42,563 nucleotides of DNA, from positions 1 through 42,563 of the forward strand of contig VGRW01000024.1 in the NCBI GenBank assembly GCA_016875225.1, read 5' to 3'. Every line of letters begins with the position of its first letter. Positions within the stretch are counted from its first letter, which is position 1. A program made the position numbers and the translations under genes. Below the pieces are notes generated by a model, which saw only the letters and a list, made by a program, of their open reading frames with translations, ran no database searches and was not told where the DNA came from. Below are positions 1 through 8,415 of the stretch, piece by piece. This stretch comes from Deltaproteobacteria bacterium. Its GTDB lineage: Bacteria; Myxococcota_A; UBA9160; SZUA-336.

Positions 1-561
1 GGGGCGCGCGCCGTCGAGAGGAGGCTTCCGCGCGCGATCGTGGCCGCCGGTATGGTCGGGCTCGCGGCTCTGCAGGTCCTCGCGCTCGCATACTCGATCT
101 CGCGACTCGGGCACACGTTCACGATCGGTGCGCGCGAAGGGGGCGAGTGGGTCGCCGCGAATCTCCCGCCGGACGCGGTGATCGGCATGAAGGACAGCGG
201 GATCTTCAGCTACTTCGCCCAGCGCCGGGTGATGAACCTGGACGGGCTGACGAACAGCTTCGAGTTCGCCGAAGCCGTCTGCAGCGGACGCATGGAAGCC
301 TTCGTGCTCGGCCACGGCGTCGAGTACATCGCGCAGCACGCCGTGCCCCATGGCGTCCGGGTCGGCGACTACGAGACCTACACGCAGCCCTATCCTTGCG
401 GTCTGCGTGGCGGCCCCGACGGCGAACTCGTGCTGCGACGCGAGCTCGAGGTCTTTCGCGGAACGCCGTACAAGAGCAGCGCCGGGCGAGAGGAGCAGCT
501 CGTGATCTGGCGCCTCGCACGCGCGCCTGCCGAAGAGACCGGTCCGGCAGCAAGCCCCTAG
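1..561 (+). CDS. C-terminal part of a membrane glycosyltransferase-like protein (5' truncated by window)
   Basis: The frame is open from base 1, so the gene begins upstream; the GTG at 40 need not be a start. What remains is one hydrophobic segment (about codons 14-33) followed by a soluble domain of about 150 residues. The tail has the pattern EGGEWVAANLPPDAVIG, then GIFSYFAQRRVMNLDGLTNS. This resembles the C-terminal periplasmic region of multi-spanning PMT/ArnT-like (GT-C fold) glycosyltransferases and related polytopic proteins in Gram-negative genomes. Those proteins move sugars from polyprenyl-phosphate carriers at the membrane, but the catalytic N-terminus is outside the window, so the activity is inferred. 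Its TAG stop shares the CTAG at 558-561 with the stop of the convergent methyltransferase gene. Confidence 0.6.
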   Translation, partial: GARAVERRLPRAIVAAGMVGLAALQVLALAYSISRLGHTFTIGAREGGEWVAANLPPDAVIGMKDSGIFSYFAQRRVMNLDGLTNSFEFAEAVCSGRMEAFVLGHGVEYIAQHAVPHGVRVGDYETYTQPYPCGLRGGPDGELVLRRELEVFRGTPYKSSAGREEQLVIWRLARAPAEETGPAASP

Positions 562-1250
562 ACCGGAACCGGCCGGAGCTTCCGCTCGCGGGCCGCTCGC
601 CAGAGATCGACCCAGCCGGGATCCTCGTAGCTCGCGTCCGACCTGGCGCCGATCGCGTCGAGGACGGCCGAAACCATCGAACCGCCGGTGCGAGGATGCG
701 CGCTGACGCTCCAGAATGGAGACGCGAGCAGGTACGGAACGACGAGCCGGCCCTTGCGTCGCGGACCGAGCAGCAGCCGGGCACCCGGAAGCGCTGCGTC
801 GTCGATCAGAACGCGGGAGCCCGGCCCGAAGCGCGGCTCGAGCAGCAGGAACTCGCGCAGCGTGTGCGTCGCGGAGGGCACGGAGTCGAAGAGCGCGAAG
901 TCCACCCGCTCGTGCCGCGCCGCGATCTGCGCCAGGCCATGGAGACTGTCGCCGGCGAGAAAGGTCACTTCGTCGAGTGGGTCGCCCGCGCGCTCGCGGA
1001 GCTCGTCGAACTTCCTCGGATCGAGATCGCACGCGTAGACGCGAGCGCCGGTGCGCCGCGCGACCTCGGCCAGCACGAGCGTCGCGGGGCCACAACCGGC
1101 CTCGACGAAGACGAGTCGCTGCCGCGGCTCGGGCCGCAGATCCCCGAGCAGCTCGCGAATCAGCTCGCCGGGATCCTGCGCCGGGCAGGCGCGCCTGAAC
1201 AACCGTTCGGCGTACCCGCGCAAGGTCTGCCAGGGAGCTCTCATCGACAT
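558..1250 (-). CDS. Class I SAM-dependent methyltransferase
   Basis: A 230-residue protein with a Rossmann methyltransferase core. Motif I is VFVEAGCGPATLVLAEVA (about residues 47-64), followed by an acidic strand end YACDLDPRKFDEL and then LAGDSLHGL and FALFDSVPS. The tail ends in a WxxxARERKL segment. The layout (gradient of motifs, D at the end of strand 4) resembles small FkbM/O-methyltransferase-type enzymes; the acceptor is unknown. Two in-frame ATGs compete: 1250 and 1244. The purine-rich GGAG upstream is better spaced for 1244, which would give 228 residues. The gene is convergent with the membrane glycosyltransferase upstream, overlapping by four bases, and divergent from plsB. A role in modifying a surface glycan is possible from context but unproven. 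Confidence 0.75.
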   Translation of the reverse strand: MSMRAPWQTLRGYAERLFRRACPAQDPGELIRELLGDLRPEPRQRLVFVEAGCGPATLVLAEVARRTGARVYACDLDPRKFDELRERAGDPLDEVTFLAGDSLHGLAQIAARHERVDFALFDSVPSATHTLREFLLLEPRFGPGSRVLIDDAALPGARLLLGPRRKGRLVVPYLLASPFWSVSAHPRTGGSMVSAVLDAIGARSDASYEDPGWVDLWRAARERKLRPVPV

Positions 1251-1349
1251 CGTCTCCGCGACCGTCTCGCAGCCCGGATTCTCTCCGCGACGACGCGGTG
1301 CGGCAACACCCGAACGGCGCGGCCCCAGTCACACGCCGTGCTGTGCGGC

Positions 1350-1370
1350 CGAAGCGCTTCGCGGTATGGT
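1350..1370 (+). promoter_or_regulatory. Candidate plsB promoter: palindrome plus -10-like TATGGT
   Basis: TATGGT at 1365-1370 lies six bases before the chosen GTG start of plsB, with no good Shine-Dalgarno sequence between. That is the geometry of leaderless transcription. Just upstream, CGAAGCGCTTCG (1350-1361) is a perfect 12-bp palindrome that would fall in the -35/-10 spacer, a usual place for a repressor operator. No convincing -35 is seen. Both elements are inferred from sequence only. Confidence 0.35.
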
Positions 1371-1376
1371 GGCGAG

Positions 1377-3734
1377 GTGACCGGTTCCCTGCCACTCCGA
1401 GCCGCGCCGCGCGCTCCTCGCGGCCTGGCCGTGCCGCTGATCCTTCCCGGCGCAATCGATCTGCCGAAGGACTCGCGACCGCGAATCTACCTGGCGCCGA
1501 TCGAGACCCGTCTCGATCTGCGAATCCTGCTGGCGAGCCTGTCGCGCGCGGGCCTGCCGGTTCCGCGCTGGGTGCCGTCGACGCGCGCCAAGCTCGCCGA
1601 CGAGACGCTGCGCGCCGCATTCCTCGCAGGCGAGCCGATGCTCGTGCCCCTCTCGCCCCCGCGCTCGGGCCCCGACCGGCTGGCCCGGCTTCTGGCGTTC
1701 GCGCAGCAAGCGGGCGTCGAGGTCGATCTGGTGCCGGCGGAGCTGCTCTGGGGGCCGGTGGAGCGACCGCCGTCGCTCTGGAACCTGCCCTTCGGCAACC
1801 CCTACGACCCGCCCGGCTGGACGCGCTGGCTGCGCCTGCTCCGCCGCGGCTACGCGCGCGTGGTGATCGGCGCGCCGGGAACGCGCACGGCGCTCGAGGC
1901 GGAATCCCGCGCGCAGGGCGACAAGCTCGCGCTCTCCACCTTCGTGCGCGTCCAGGGCGTGAAGGCGCTCTCCCTCGCGCAGCGGCAGGTCTTCGGCGAT
2001 CGCTACAAGGTTCCCAGGCTGCTCGCGGAGCAGATCCTCGGTGACTCGAGCTTTCAGGACCAGATCGCGGCCGCGGGAGCCACTCAGGGACTGACTCGCG
2101 ATGAGTCTCTCCTGCGCGGGGACCGCGCCCTTCGCGAGCTCGCGACCAGTCACAACCTGTTCTCGATGGAGATCTTCCACCGCTTCGCGCGCTGGGTCTA
2201 CGGGCTCGCATTCGATCCCCACATCGACATCGACCCGGGCGAGCTCGAGAAGCTCCGCGCGCTCGGGCGGCGCGCTCCGCTCGTCTTCATCCCGTCGCAC
2301 AAGTCCAACTGCGATCACATGGCGCTCTACTCGCTCCTGTTCTCGTCGGGGTTTCCGCCCCCGCATACCGCGGCCGGGATAAACATGTCGTTCTTCCCGA
2401 TGAGCCGGATCCTGCCCGGAACCGGCGCGTACTTCCTGCGCCGGTCGTTCCAGGACGACCCGATCTACAAGGAATCGCTGCGCGGCTTCATCAGCACCCT
2501 GGTCCAGCGCCGCTTCCACCAGGAGTTCTTCATCGAGGGCGGACGCTCGCGTTCGGGAAAGCTGCTGCCGCCCCGCTACGGGATCCTGAACTACATCGTC
2601 GACGGGGCGCGCCGCAACGACATAAGCGAGGTGCTCTTCATCCCGACCTCGATCGCCTACGACCAGATCCTCGAGCTCGCGGAGTACGTGCGCCAGAACC
2701 TCGGCGACGAGAAAGAGGCCGAGAGCTTCGTGTTCCTGCTGCGCCAGATCCGCGCCGCGCGGGCGCGCAAGCTCGGGCGGATCCATCTGCGCTTCGCCGA
2801 GCCGATCTCGCTGCGCGAGTACCTCGACCGCAGCGGCGACGACCGACTCGTGGTCGAGAAGCTCGCGTTCCGGATCTCGAACCAGATCAACGCCGTCACG
2901 CCGATCACGCCGGTGTCGCTCGCCTGCTCGATCCTGCTCGGCGCGGGCAAGCGTGCGCTCGGCGAGGCGGAGTTCAGAGCGCAGGCCGCGCGTCTGGTGG
3001 ACTACGCGCACGAGCGCGGCATCGACGTGACCCAGGAAGTCTCAGCGGGCGCGGAGTCGGCGCTGCGCTGCGCCACCGACGCGCTCGCCGGAACCGGCGT
3101 GATCGAGCGCTACGCCGGGGGCGTGGAGCCGGTCTACTACGTGACCGAGAAGGGCCGGCACGCCGCCTCCTACTACCGGAACACGGTGATCCATTTCCTG
3201 CTCGGCCGCGCGATCGCCGAGCTCGCCATGCGCGCGGCGGCCGCCGACGCCGCAGGCCGGCGCGACGCACGCGGCTGGGCGCTGCGACTTCGCGAGCTGC
3301 TGAAGTTCGAGTTCTTCTTCTCCGACCGCGAATCGTTCGCGCGCGAGTTCGAGCGCGAGCAACAGCGGCTCGCGCGCGAGTCCGCCGCGGGACTGACTCC
3401 GATTCTCGCCGGCTGCCCGAGAATCCTGCTCGACTTCATCGAGAGCTATTGGGTCGTGGCGGAGACCTTGCGAACGCTGCGCTCTTCCGGAGAGCCGACG
3501 GCGCGCTCGGTCGTGCTGCGCCGCTGTCACGAGCTCGGCCGGCAGTTGCTCCTGCAGGACCGCGTGCAGTCCCCCGAGCTGCTCTCGAACATGAACTTCG
3601 GCAACGCGCTCAAGCTGCTCGAGAACCTGGGCGCAGCAGAGAAAGACGGCGAGCGCTGGCGCGCGGGCTCGCCGGAGCGCCTGGACGAGCTGGTCGCCGA
3701 TCTCGAGCGCCTGATCGCGCTCGCGCGCAGCTGA
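1377..3734 (+). CDS. plsB: Glycerol-3-phosphate 1-O-acyltransferase PlsB
   Basis: This inner-membrane enzyme acylates sn-glycerol-3-phosphate at position 1, the first step of phospholipid synthesis. The 785-residue product is close to the length of E. coli PlsB (about 807). All acyltransferase blocks are present: block I HKSNCD (HX4D, His about residue 308), block II GAYFLRR, block III FFIEGGRSRSGKLLPPRYG (Glu about residue 387) and block IV FIPTSIAYD. The long N- and C-terminal extensions fit PlsB rather than the short PlsC. The frame stays open far upstream, but family similarity begins only near LPKDSRPRIYLAPI. GTG 1377 is preferred; GTG 1431 is an alternative. A TATGGT hexamer six bases before 1377 suggests a leaderless message. 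The gene is divergent from the methyltransferase gene and convergent with the SRPBCC gene. Confidence 0.95.
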   Translation: MTGSLPLRAAPRAPRGLAVPLILPGAIDLPKDSRPRIYLAPIETRLDLRILLASLSRAGLPVPRWVPSTRAKLADETLRAAFLAGEPMLVPLSPPRSGPDRLARLLAFAQQAGVEVDLVPAELLWGPVERPPSLWNLPFGNPYDPPGWTRWLRLLRRGYARVVIGAPGTRTALEAESRAQGDKLALSTFVRVQGVKALSLAQRQVFGDRYKVPRLLAEQILGDSSFQDQIAAAGATQGLTRDESLLRGDRALRELATSHNLFSMEIFHRFARWVYGLAFDPHIDIDPGELEKLRALGRRAPLVFIPSHKSNCDHMALYSLLFSSGFPPPHTAAGINMSFFPMSRILPGTGAYFLRRSFQDDPIYKESLRGFISTLVQRRFHQEFFIEGGRSRSGKLLPPRYGILNYIVDGARRNDISEVLFIPTSIAYDQILELAEYVRQNLGDEKEAESFVFLLRQIRAARARKLGRIHLRFAEPISLREYLDRSGDDRLVVEKLAFRISNQINAVTPITPVSLACSILLGAGKRALGEAEFRAQAARLVDYAHERGIDVTQEVSAGAESALRCATDALAGTGVIERYAGGVEPVYYVTEKGRHAASYYRNTVIHFLLGRAIAELAMRAAAADAAGRRDARGWALRLRELLKFEFFFSDRESFAREFEREQQRLARESAAGLTPILAGCPRILLDFIESYWVVAETLRTLRSSGEPTARSVVLRRCHELGRQLLLQDRVQSPELLSNMNFGNALKLLENLGAAEKDGERWRAGSPERLDELVADLERLIALARS

Positions 3735-3820
3735 TCGGCGAAGAGAGGAAGAGGGGAGGCACCGGCGACGGATCCCCCCCAAGTTCCTATCGCCCGCGCC
3801 TCCGCCCTCCCCTGAACTTC

Positions 3821-3845
3821 GATTGCGGGAAAGCGAGCCGCAATT
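3821..3845. terminator. Possible hairpin between convergent plsB and SRPBCC genes
   Basis: ATTGCGG (3822-3828) pairs with CCGCAAT (3838-3844) across a nine-base loop, extended by a G-T pair. It lies in the 181-bp gap between two convergent genes, where a bidirectional terminator would be expected. It lacks a clear U tract, so the call is weak. Confidence 0.3.
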
Positions 3846-3915
3846 ACGTGTCACTGATCGGCAGCTTCGCTCCGAGCTTGAGCGCCGTCTCGTGTGGTCG
3901 GGGGCGGTGGCAGGC

Positions 3916-4332
3916 TCAGAACGTCTTGGCAAGCCTCGCCAGCGTGTCGCGCAGGCCCCGCTCGAGCGCACGGCGAATCAGCCCGCCGGTGCCCGGAACG
4001 AGCGGCCTGAAGTCGACCTTCCAGGTCACGCGCGTCCCCGCGCCCTCGCGGTCGAAGCGAACCTCTCCCGAGTGGTCGCGAATCGGCGCGCCGGCGACCA
4101 GGCGATAGGCCATGCGCTTGGGCGGATCGAAGCCCGTGATCTCTTCCTCGATCGCCATGCCGGACTGTCGGATCACGCGGATCGCGCCCAGCCCGTTCGG
4201 TGCGGGATGACCCTGCTGTCGCAGGACGACTTCCTTCACCCCCGCCCAGTCCACCCAACCCTGGTGGTCGGTGTACCGCGCGAAGACCTCCTCCGGCGCG
4301 GCCGGCACGAGCTCCGAGACTTCGATCTGCAT
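3916..4332 (-). CDS. SRPBCC (polyketide cyclase/START-like) family protein
   Basis: A 138-residue single-domain protein. It opens with the usual helix-grip start IEVSELVPAAPEEVFARYTDH, then shows W-x-W around VDWAGVKEVVL, a central IxxxEEEITGFDPPKRMAYRL strand pair and a C-terminal amphipathic helix (ALERGLRDTLARLAKTF). Members bind hydrophobic ligands in a deep cavity; the ligand here cannot be predicted. The long frame upstream of ATG 4332 is antisense to the next gene and is not credible. A TAAGAT hexamer (complement 4341-4346) lies eight bases before the ATG with no Shine-Dalgarno sequence, suggesting a leaderless message. The start codon abuts or overlaps a possible ATG of the divergent exported-protein gene (CATG, 4330-4333). 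Confidence 0.85.
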   Translation of the reverse strand: MQIEVSELVPAAPEEVFARYTDHQGWVDWAGVKEVVLRQQGHPAPNGLGAIRVIRQSGMAIEEEITGFDPPKRMAYRLVAGAPIRDHSGEVRFDREGAGTRVTWKVDFRPLVPGTGGLIRRALERGLRDTLARLAKTF

Positions 4333-4340
4333 GGACGGCC

Positions 4341-4346
4341 ATCTTA
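4341..4346 (-). promoter_or_regulatory. -10-like TAAGAT of the SRPBCC gene
   Basis: On the minus strand TAAGAT ends eight bases before the ATG at 4332. This matches the TANNNT-near-start pattern seen at several other first genes in this window. It lies inside the upstream end of the divergent gene. Confidence 0.4.
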
Positions 4347-4348
4347 GC

Positions 4349-4975
4349 GTGCGGTATCGAGAGCGCGACGGAAGGGGGACGACTCTGAACCGAGCGCTTC
4401 GGCTCGTGGCATCCGCCGCGCTGCTTCTGCTGCCGGTCCGCTCGGCGCAGGCGGGGCCCGACCACGCCGGTGCGGCCGAAGCGCTCGTCTCTACACCATT
4501 TCGCGTCGCGGGCGATCTGATCGGGGCGGCGGGCCTGGCGTCGGCTTCGCTCGTCGGGCTCGCGGGCGACGCGATCGCGCTCGTCGACGCGAACCGCGTG
4601 ACCGAGCCGGTGCTGCGGGCCATCCCGAGTCGCTGCGTCCGGCGCGTCGCGCTGGCGCTCTCGCAGGGCTCGACCGGTCTTCTCGAAGGGCTTCGCGCCG
4701 AGGACGTGGAGCGCCTGCCGGAGCCCGACGCCGCGTACCTGGCGAACGCCCCCGGCGCGGGCCGGCTCGACACGCTGCTCACGGGGCTCGGATCGCTGCG
4801 GCTCGCGCTAGAGGACGCGCTCGCGGGTCCGGCGCTGCTGCTGCTTCGCGCTTCGGGCGCGCGCGGCGCGGCTGAACGGGTCGACCTGTGGCAGCGCGAC
4901 GAGCGGATTCGCGTACTCGGACCGCTTGCTCAGGAGCTCGGCGCAGGCTCCGGATCGGCTACGCTGCCGCGGTGA
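4349..4975 (+). CDS. Exported protein of unknown function, coupled to fdhD
   Basis: The mature part has about 190 residues, rich in Ala, Leu and Gly, with an N-terminal signal peptide (NRALRLVASAALLLLP, then a probable AQA cleavage site). I do not recognise the family. It has a hydrophobic stretch FRVAGDLIGAAGLASASLVG and two Leu-rich helices but no Cys or catalytic motif. The start is uncertain: ATG 4331 overlaps the divergent ATG, GTG 4349 has no Shine-Dalgarno sequence, and CTG 4385 has a strong purine run (GAAGGGGGA) and gives an ideal short signal peptide. The TGA stop (4973-4975) overlaps the GTG of fdhD, so the two are probably translationally coupled. Whether it shares a function with fdhD is unknown. 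Confidence 0.65.
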   Translation: MRYRERDGRGTTLNRALRLVASAALLLLPVRSAQAGPDHAGAAEALVSTPFRVAGDLIGAAGLASASLVGLAGDAIALVDANRVTEPVLRAIPSRCVRRVALALSQGSTGLLEGLRAEDVERLPEPDAAYLANAPGAGRLDTLLTGLGSLRLALEDALAGPALLLLRASGARGAAERVDLWQRDERIRVLGPLAQELGAGSGSATLPR

Positions 4976-5796
4976 GACCGGCTCCGGGAAGCAAGCGCGT
5001 CGAGATCGTCGGACTTCGCGACGGCGAGCTCGGGACCCGCCACGAGACGATCGCGGTCGAGGAGCCGCTCGAGCTGCGGCTCGACGGAGGGGCGCTCGCC
5101 GTCGCGATGCGCACGCCGGGGCACGACGTCGAGCTCGCGGCCGGGTTCGTGGTCACCGAGGGGATCGTCGGCGATTTCGGCGCGGTATGCGCGATCGCGC
5201 ACTGCGACGAGACCCGCAACACGATCGAGATCCGCACCGAGCCCGGCGCAGCGGGCGTTCGCGCGCCCGAAGTCCGACACTTCATCGCGTCGTCGTCGTG
5301 CGGGATCTGCGGCAAGGCGACGCTCGACGAAGCGCGAAGGCTCGCGCCGGCTCTGCGCCCCGACGGCATGCGCGTGGGGCTCGGCGTGCTCGAAGCCCTG
5401 CCCGACCGCCTGCGCGCCGAGCAACGCCTCTTCGACGAGACCGGCGCACTGCACGCCGCCGCGCTCTTCGATTCGACCGGTGCGCTGCTCTGCGCGCGCG
5501 AGGACATCGGCCGGCACAACGCGGTGGACAAGGTCGTCGGCTGGGCCGCGCTCGAGAGCCGGTTGCCGCTCTCACAGACGATTCTTCTGGTGAGCGGGCG
5601 ACTCGGCTTCGAGATCGCGCAGAAGGCGCTGGTCGCGGGCATCCCCGTGCTCGCGGCGATCTCGGGCCCGTCGAGCCTCGCCGTCGAGCTGGCGCGGGCG
5701 AGCGGCATGACGCTGGTCGCGTTCCTTCGCGGCGCGAGCCTCAACGTCTACGCGGGTGCGGAGAGAATCGCGAATCCGGATCGCGCTCGGGTATGA
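4972..5796 (+). CDS. fdhD: Formate dehydrogenase accessory sulfurtransferase FdhD
   Basis: FdhD passes sulfur from IscS-type desulfurases to the molybdenum/tungsten cofactor of formate dehydrogenase. The product is 274 residues, normal for the family. The signature CxxC is at Cys110 and Cys113 (SSSCGICGKATLDE), followed by TGALHAAALF, AREDIGRHNAVDKVVGWA and LVSGRLGFEIAQKALVAGIPVLAAIS, which are all conserved FdhD blocks. The start is GTG 4972, overlapping the TGA of the exported-protein gene (GTGA). No formate dehydrogenase or molybdopterin gene lies in this window, so the client enzyme must be encoded elsewhere. A GST gene follows after 26 bases. Confidence 0.95.
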   Translation: MRPAPGSKRVEIVGLRDGELGTRHETIAVEEPLELRLDGGALAVAMRTPGHDVELAAGFVVTEGIVGDFGAVCAIAHCDETRNTIEIRTEPGAAGVRAPEVRHFIASSSCGICGKATLDEARRLAPALRPDGMRVGLGVLEALPDRLRAEQRLFDETGALHAAALFDSTGALLCAREDIGRHNAVDKVVGWAALESRLPLSQTILLVSGRLGFEIAQKALVAGIPVLAAISGPSSLAVELARASGMTLVAFLRGASLNVYAGAERIANPDRARV

Positions 5797-5822
5797 TGGC
5801 CGCCCACAGCGAGGAGAATCCG

Positions 5823-6431
5823 ATGAAGCTCTACGACAGCTCGATGGCGCCCAACCCGCGCCGCGTGCGGATCTTCCTGGCCGAGAAGGGCATCACGGTT
5901 CCGACCGTGCAGGTCGACATCGGCAAGGCCGAGAACCGCTCGCCCGAGTTCCTGGCCAGGAATCCGCTCGGCGGAGTTCCCGTGCTCGAGCTCGACGACG
6001 GCACGTTCCTCTCCGAGTCGGTCGCGATCTGTCTCTACTTCGAGCTCACCCACCCGCAGCCTCCGCTGCTCGGCACCGACGCGCGGGACAAGGCCGTCGT
6101 CGAGATGTGGCAGCGCCGGATGGAGCTCGGGCTGCTCTCGAACACCGCGGGCTGCTTCCGCAACACGCATCCCTTCTTCAAGGGCCGGATTCCGCAGGTG
6201 CCCGAGTACGGCGCGGTGTGCAAGGAAGCAGCTGCGAAGCAGCTGGCCTGGCTCGACGGCGTCCTGGCGAAGTCGCGCTTCGTCGCTGGCGAGCGCTACA
6301 CGATCGCCGACATCACCGCGCTGGTCGCGATCGACTTCGGTCGCGTCTCGGAAATCCGCATCCTGCCCGAGCAGAAGAACCTGACGCGCTGGTACGGCGA
6401 GGTCTCCGCGCGCCCGTCGGCGAAGGCCTGA
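5823..6431 (+). CDS. Glutathione S-transferase family protein
   Basis: A 202-residue cytosolic GST. The N-terminal thioredoxin-like domain (residues 1-80) shows MKLYDSSMAPNPRRVRIFLA, the cis-Pro glutathione site GGVPVLELDDG and the SESVAICLYFE helix. The alpha-helical C-terminal domain ends with FVAGERYTIADITALVAIDF, the N-capping box typical of GSTs. The residue at the catalytic N-terminal position is Ser in SSMAPNP, so a Ser-type GST is likely. ATG 5823 is preceded by AGGAG at good spacing, and a TATGAT hexamer at 5792-5797 could be its own -10. It may detoxify electrophiles or act in a catabolic pathway; the substrate is not readable. Confidence 0.9.
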   Translation: MKLYDSSMAPNPRRVRIFLAEKGITVPTVQVDIGKAENRSPEFLARNPLGGVPVLELDDGTFLSESVAICLYFELTHPQPPLLGTDARDKAVVEMWQRRMELGLLSNTAGCFRNTHPFFKGRIPQVPEYGAVCKEAAAKQLAWLDGVLAKSRFVAGERYTIADITALVAIDFGRVSEIRILPEQKNLTRWYGEVSARPSAKA

Positions 6432-6441
6432 GAGCCGCCGG

Positions 6442-7548
6442 TCAGTCCGCGCGGAGCAGCTCGCGAACCGGCCCGCGAATCGACTCGAACCACTTCTGGT
6501 GTCCGCGCGGCGAGAAGTGCCCGTCGCGCTCGCCCCAGTCGGCGGGTTCCGGGCTCGCGCGCAGGATCGGCAGGAGATCGACGACCCGGTCCACGCCGGC
6601 CAGCGCCTCGAGCCTCGGAACGAGCTCGCGCGTGGCGAGATCCATGTCCACGTCGCCCGCGAGCGCGGGCAGCGCGCGCAGCAGGCGCTCGGCGCTCGGA
6701 TCGAGCACCTGGCTGCGCACGGGAATCACGACCACCAGCAGCCGCGCGCCGTGCGCGCGCGCCGCCTCGGCAACGAGCCCGACGCCGCGCGCGGTCTCGT
6801 CCAGGTACGGCCGGGTCAGCTGCGACGCTCGCAGCGCACGGGGCGCTCCGTACAGGCCGACGTCGCCCGGGTCGCGCAGCCTTCGGATCGCGAAGCGCAG
6901 CGCCACGTACGCGTGCGAGCGCGACTCGAGCCAGGCGTTGCACGGGTAGAACCAGTCGACCAGCGCGTCCAGGGAGAGGCCCGCGGGCAGGAGCCGGAAC
7001 GGCCGGCGCTGCACGTCCTTCGCGGGCGGCAGTTTTTCCGCGTCGTCGGTGAGGTCGTTGCCCAGGTAGAGCGAGAGGATCACCAGGTCGAAGCGCGCGC
7101 CGGGTTCGGCGAGGCGCGCGCGCACGGCCGCGAGATACTGACTCGGGCCCCAGCCCGAGACGCCGGCCACGTTCGTACACGCTCCGGTGTCGGACTCGAG
7201 CCGCCGCCAGACGGTCGCCTCGAACGGCACCGCGAGCGCCTCGACGTACGAGTCGCCCATCACCAGGATCCGCCGGGCGCAGTCGGACCGGGCCCCTTCG
7301 GAGCAGGAGACGCGATCCCCCGCGGCGTCGGTGCAGATCTCGACGTCGCGGTCGCCGGTGTTCGCGAGCACCCGCGCGTCCGCGGCGTGCTTCCAGCCGA
7401 TCGCCTCGTCTTGCTGCCAGAGATCCGGCACGTCCTGTGCGAGCACCTGCGGAGCGAAGACCCGCACGCCGATCTCGAAGAGCGCAGACGTGAGTGCGCC
7501 GAGCAGCGCGAGCAGCAGGGCCGCGAAGCCGAGCCGCCGCAGACTCAC
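6442..7548 (-). CDS. Membrane-anchored SGNH/GDSL hydrolase
   Basis: The 368-residue product starts with a short basic n-region and a hydrophobic anchor (about residues 7-30). An SGNH esterase core follows: block I LVMGDSYVEAL with nucleophile Ser100, oxyanion residues in VSGWGPSQYL and LYLGND, and the catalytic Asp/His block ERDGHFSPRGH (Asp342, His344 or His350). Such anchored SGNH proteins often act on acyl groups of surface polysaccharides (AlgX/DltD-like), on the periplasmic face. GTG 7548 overlaps the TGA of the crotonase gene (GTGA), so expression is coupled. The glycosyltransferase two genes upstream makes a glycan-related role plausible; the crotonase between them does not fit that picture. 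Confidence 0.85.
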   Translation of the reverse strand: MSLRRLGFAALLLALLGALTSALFEIGVRVFAPQVLAQDVPDLWQQDEAIGWKHAADARVLANTGDRDVEICTDAAGDRVSCSEGARSDCARRILVMGDSYVEALAVPFEATVWRRLESDTGACTNVAGVSGWGPSQYLAAVRARLAEPGARFDLVILSLYLGNDLTDDAEKLPPAKDVQRRPFRLLPAGLSLDALVDWFYPCNAWLESRSHAYVALRFAIRRLRDPGDVGLYGAPRALRASQLTRPYLDETARGVGLVAEAARAHGARLLVVVIPVRSQVLDPSAERLLRALPALAGDVDMDLATRELVPRLEALAGVDRVVDLLPILRASPEPADWGERDGHFSPRGHQKWFESIRGPVRELLRAD

Positions 7549-8405
7549 TCGAACTTCCGCTCTCGCCACCAGGGGTAGAACGCGGGCATGTCGGAGCTCG
7601 GCCGCTGGCGGAACTCCGGCTTGCGCTTGGCGAGGAACGACGCAACGCCCTCGTGCGCGTCGGCGCTCTGGCCGAGCGCGTGGATCGCCCGCGAGTCGAT
7701 CTTGTGTGCCTCCATCGGATGATCCGCGCCAAGCATCTTCCAGACCAGCTGGCGCGAGACGGCCACCGAGATCGCCGAGGTGTTCTCGGCGATCTCGCGC
7801 GCGAGCTCGCGCGCCGCCGGGAGCAGCGCCTCGGGCGCGTGCAGACTTCGCACCAGACCCGCTTCGTGCGCCTCGCTGGCCGGAAACACGCGCCCGGTGT
7901 AGGCCCACTCGAGCGCCCGCGAGACTCCGACCACGCGCGGCAGGAACCAGCTCGAGGCCGCCTCGAGGCAGATGCCGCGGCGCGCGAAGACGAAGCCGAA
8001 GCGCGCGTCGGTGGACGCGATCCGGATGTCCATCGGCAGCGTCATCGTCACGCCCACTCCGACGGCCGGGCCGTTGATCGCCGCGATCAGCGGCTTCTTG
8101 CAGTCGTAGAGGCGAAGCGTCACGCGCCCCCCGCCGTCGCGCCGTCCCTCGATCCCGACGTCGGCCGAGCGATCGCGTGCGTCGAAGGTGCCGGAGCCGG
8201 CCGACAGATCCGCGCCCGCGCAGAACGCCCGGCCCGCGCCGGTCACGATGATCGCGCGCACGTCGTCGTCGGCATCGGCGCGGTCGATCGCGTCGAGCAC
8301 CTCGAACATCATGCGGCCGGTGAATGCGTTCAGCTTCTGCGGCCGGTTCAGCGTGAGGGTGAGGACGTGGTCCTCGACCGAATAGAGGATCTCCTGATAG
8401 TCCAT
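7545..8405 (-). CDS. Crotonase / enoyl-CoA hydratase family protein (atypical active site)
   Basis: The 286-residue crotonase has the oxyanion-hole motifs GAGRAFCAGADL and AINGPAVGVG. The usual hydratase glutamates are missing: aligned to rat mitochondrial hydratase, Glu144 falls on Thr (GVGVTMTLP) and Glu164 on Phe (FGFVFARRG). A Glu further on, in CLEAASSWFLPR, may serve instead. The reaction (hydratase, isomerase or hydrolase) is therefore open. A near-perfect AGGAGG lies upstream of ATG 8405. It sits 10 bp after the glycosyltransferase gene and overlaps the SGNH gene. A paralog with the same features lies at 32600-33421. Confidence 0.88.
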   Translation of the reverse strand: MDYQEILYSVEDHVLTLTLNRPQKLNAFTGRMMFEVLDAIDRADADDDVRAIIVTGAGRAFCAGADLSAGSGTFDARDRSADVGIEGRRDGGGRVTLRLYDCKKPLIAAINGPAVGVGVTMTLPMDIRIASTDARFGFVFARRGICLEAASSWFLPRVVGVSRALEWAYTGRVFPASEAHEAGLVRSLHAPEALLPAARELAREIAENTSAISVAVSRQLVWKMLGADHPMEAHKIDSRAIHALGQSADAHEGVASFLAKRKPEFRQRPSSDMPAFYPWWRERKFE

Positions 8406-8415
8406 GCGATGCCTC

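Noticed and set aside
147-1376. N-terminal extension of PlsB by about 400 residues
   Set aside because: The extension is antisense to the methyltransferase gene and unlike any PlsB; family similarity and the -10-like box favour GTG 1377.
4972-5796. FdhD as part of a local formate dehydrogenase operon
   Set aside because: No formate dehydrogenase, molybdopterin or iron-sulfur subunit gene is present on either side.
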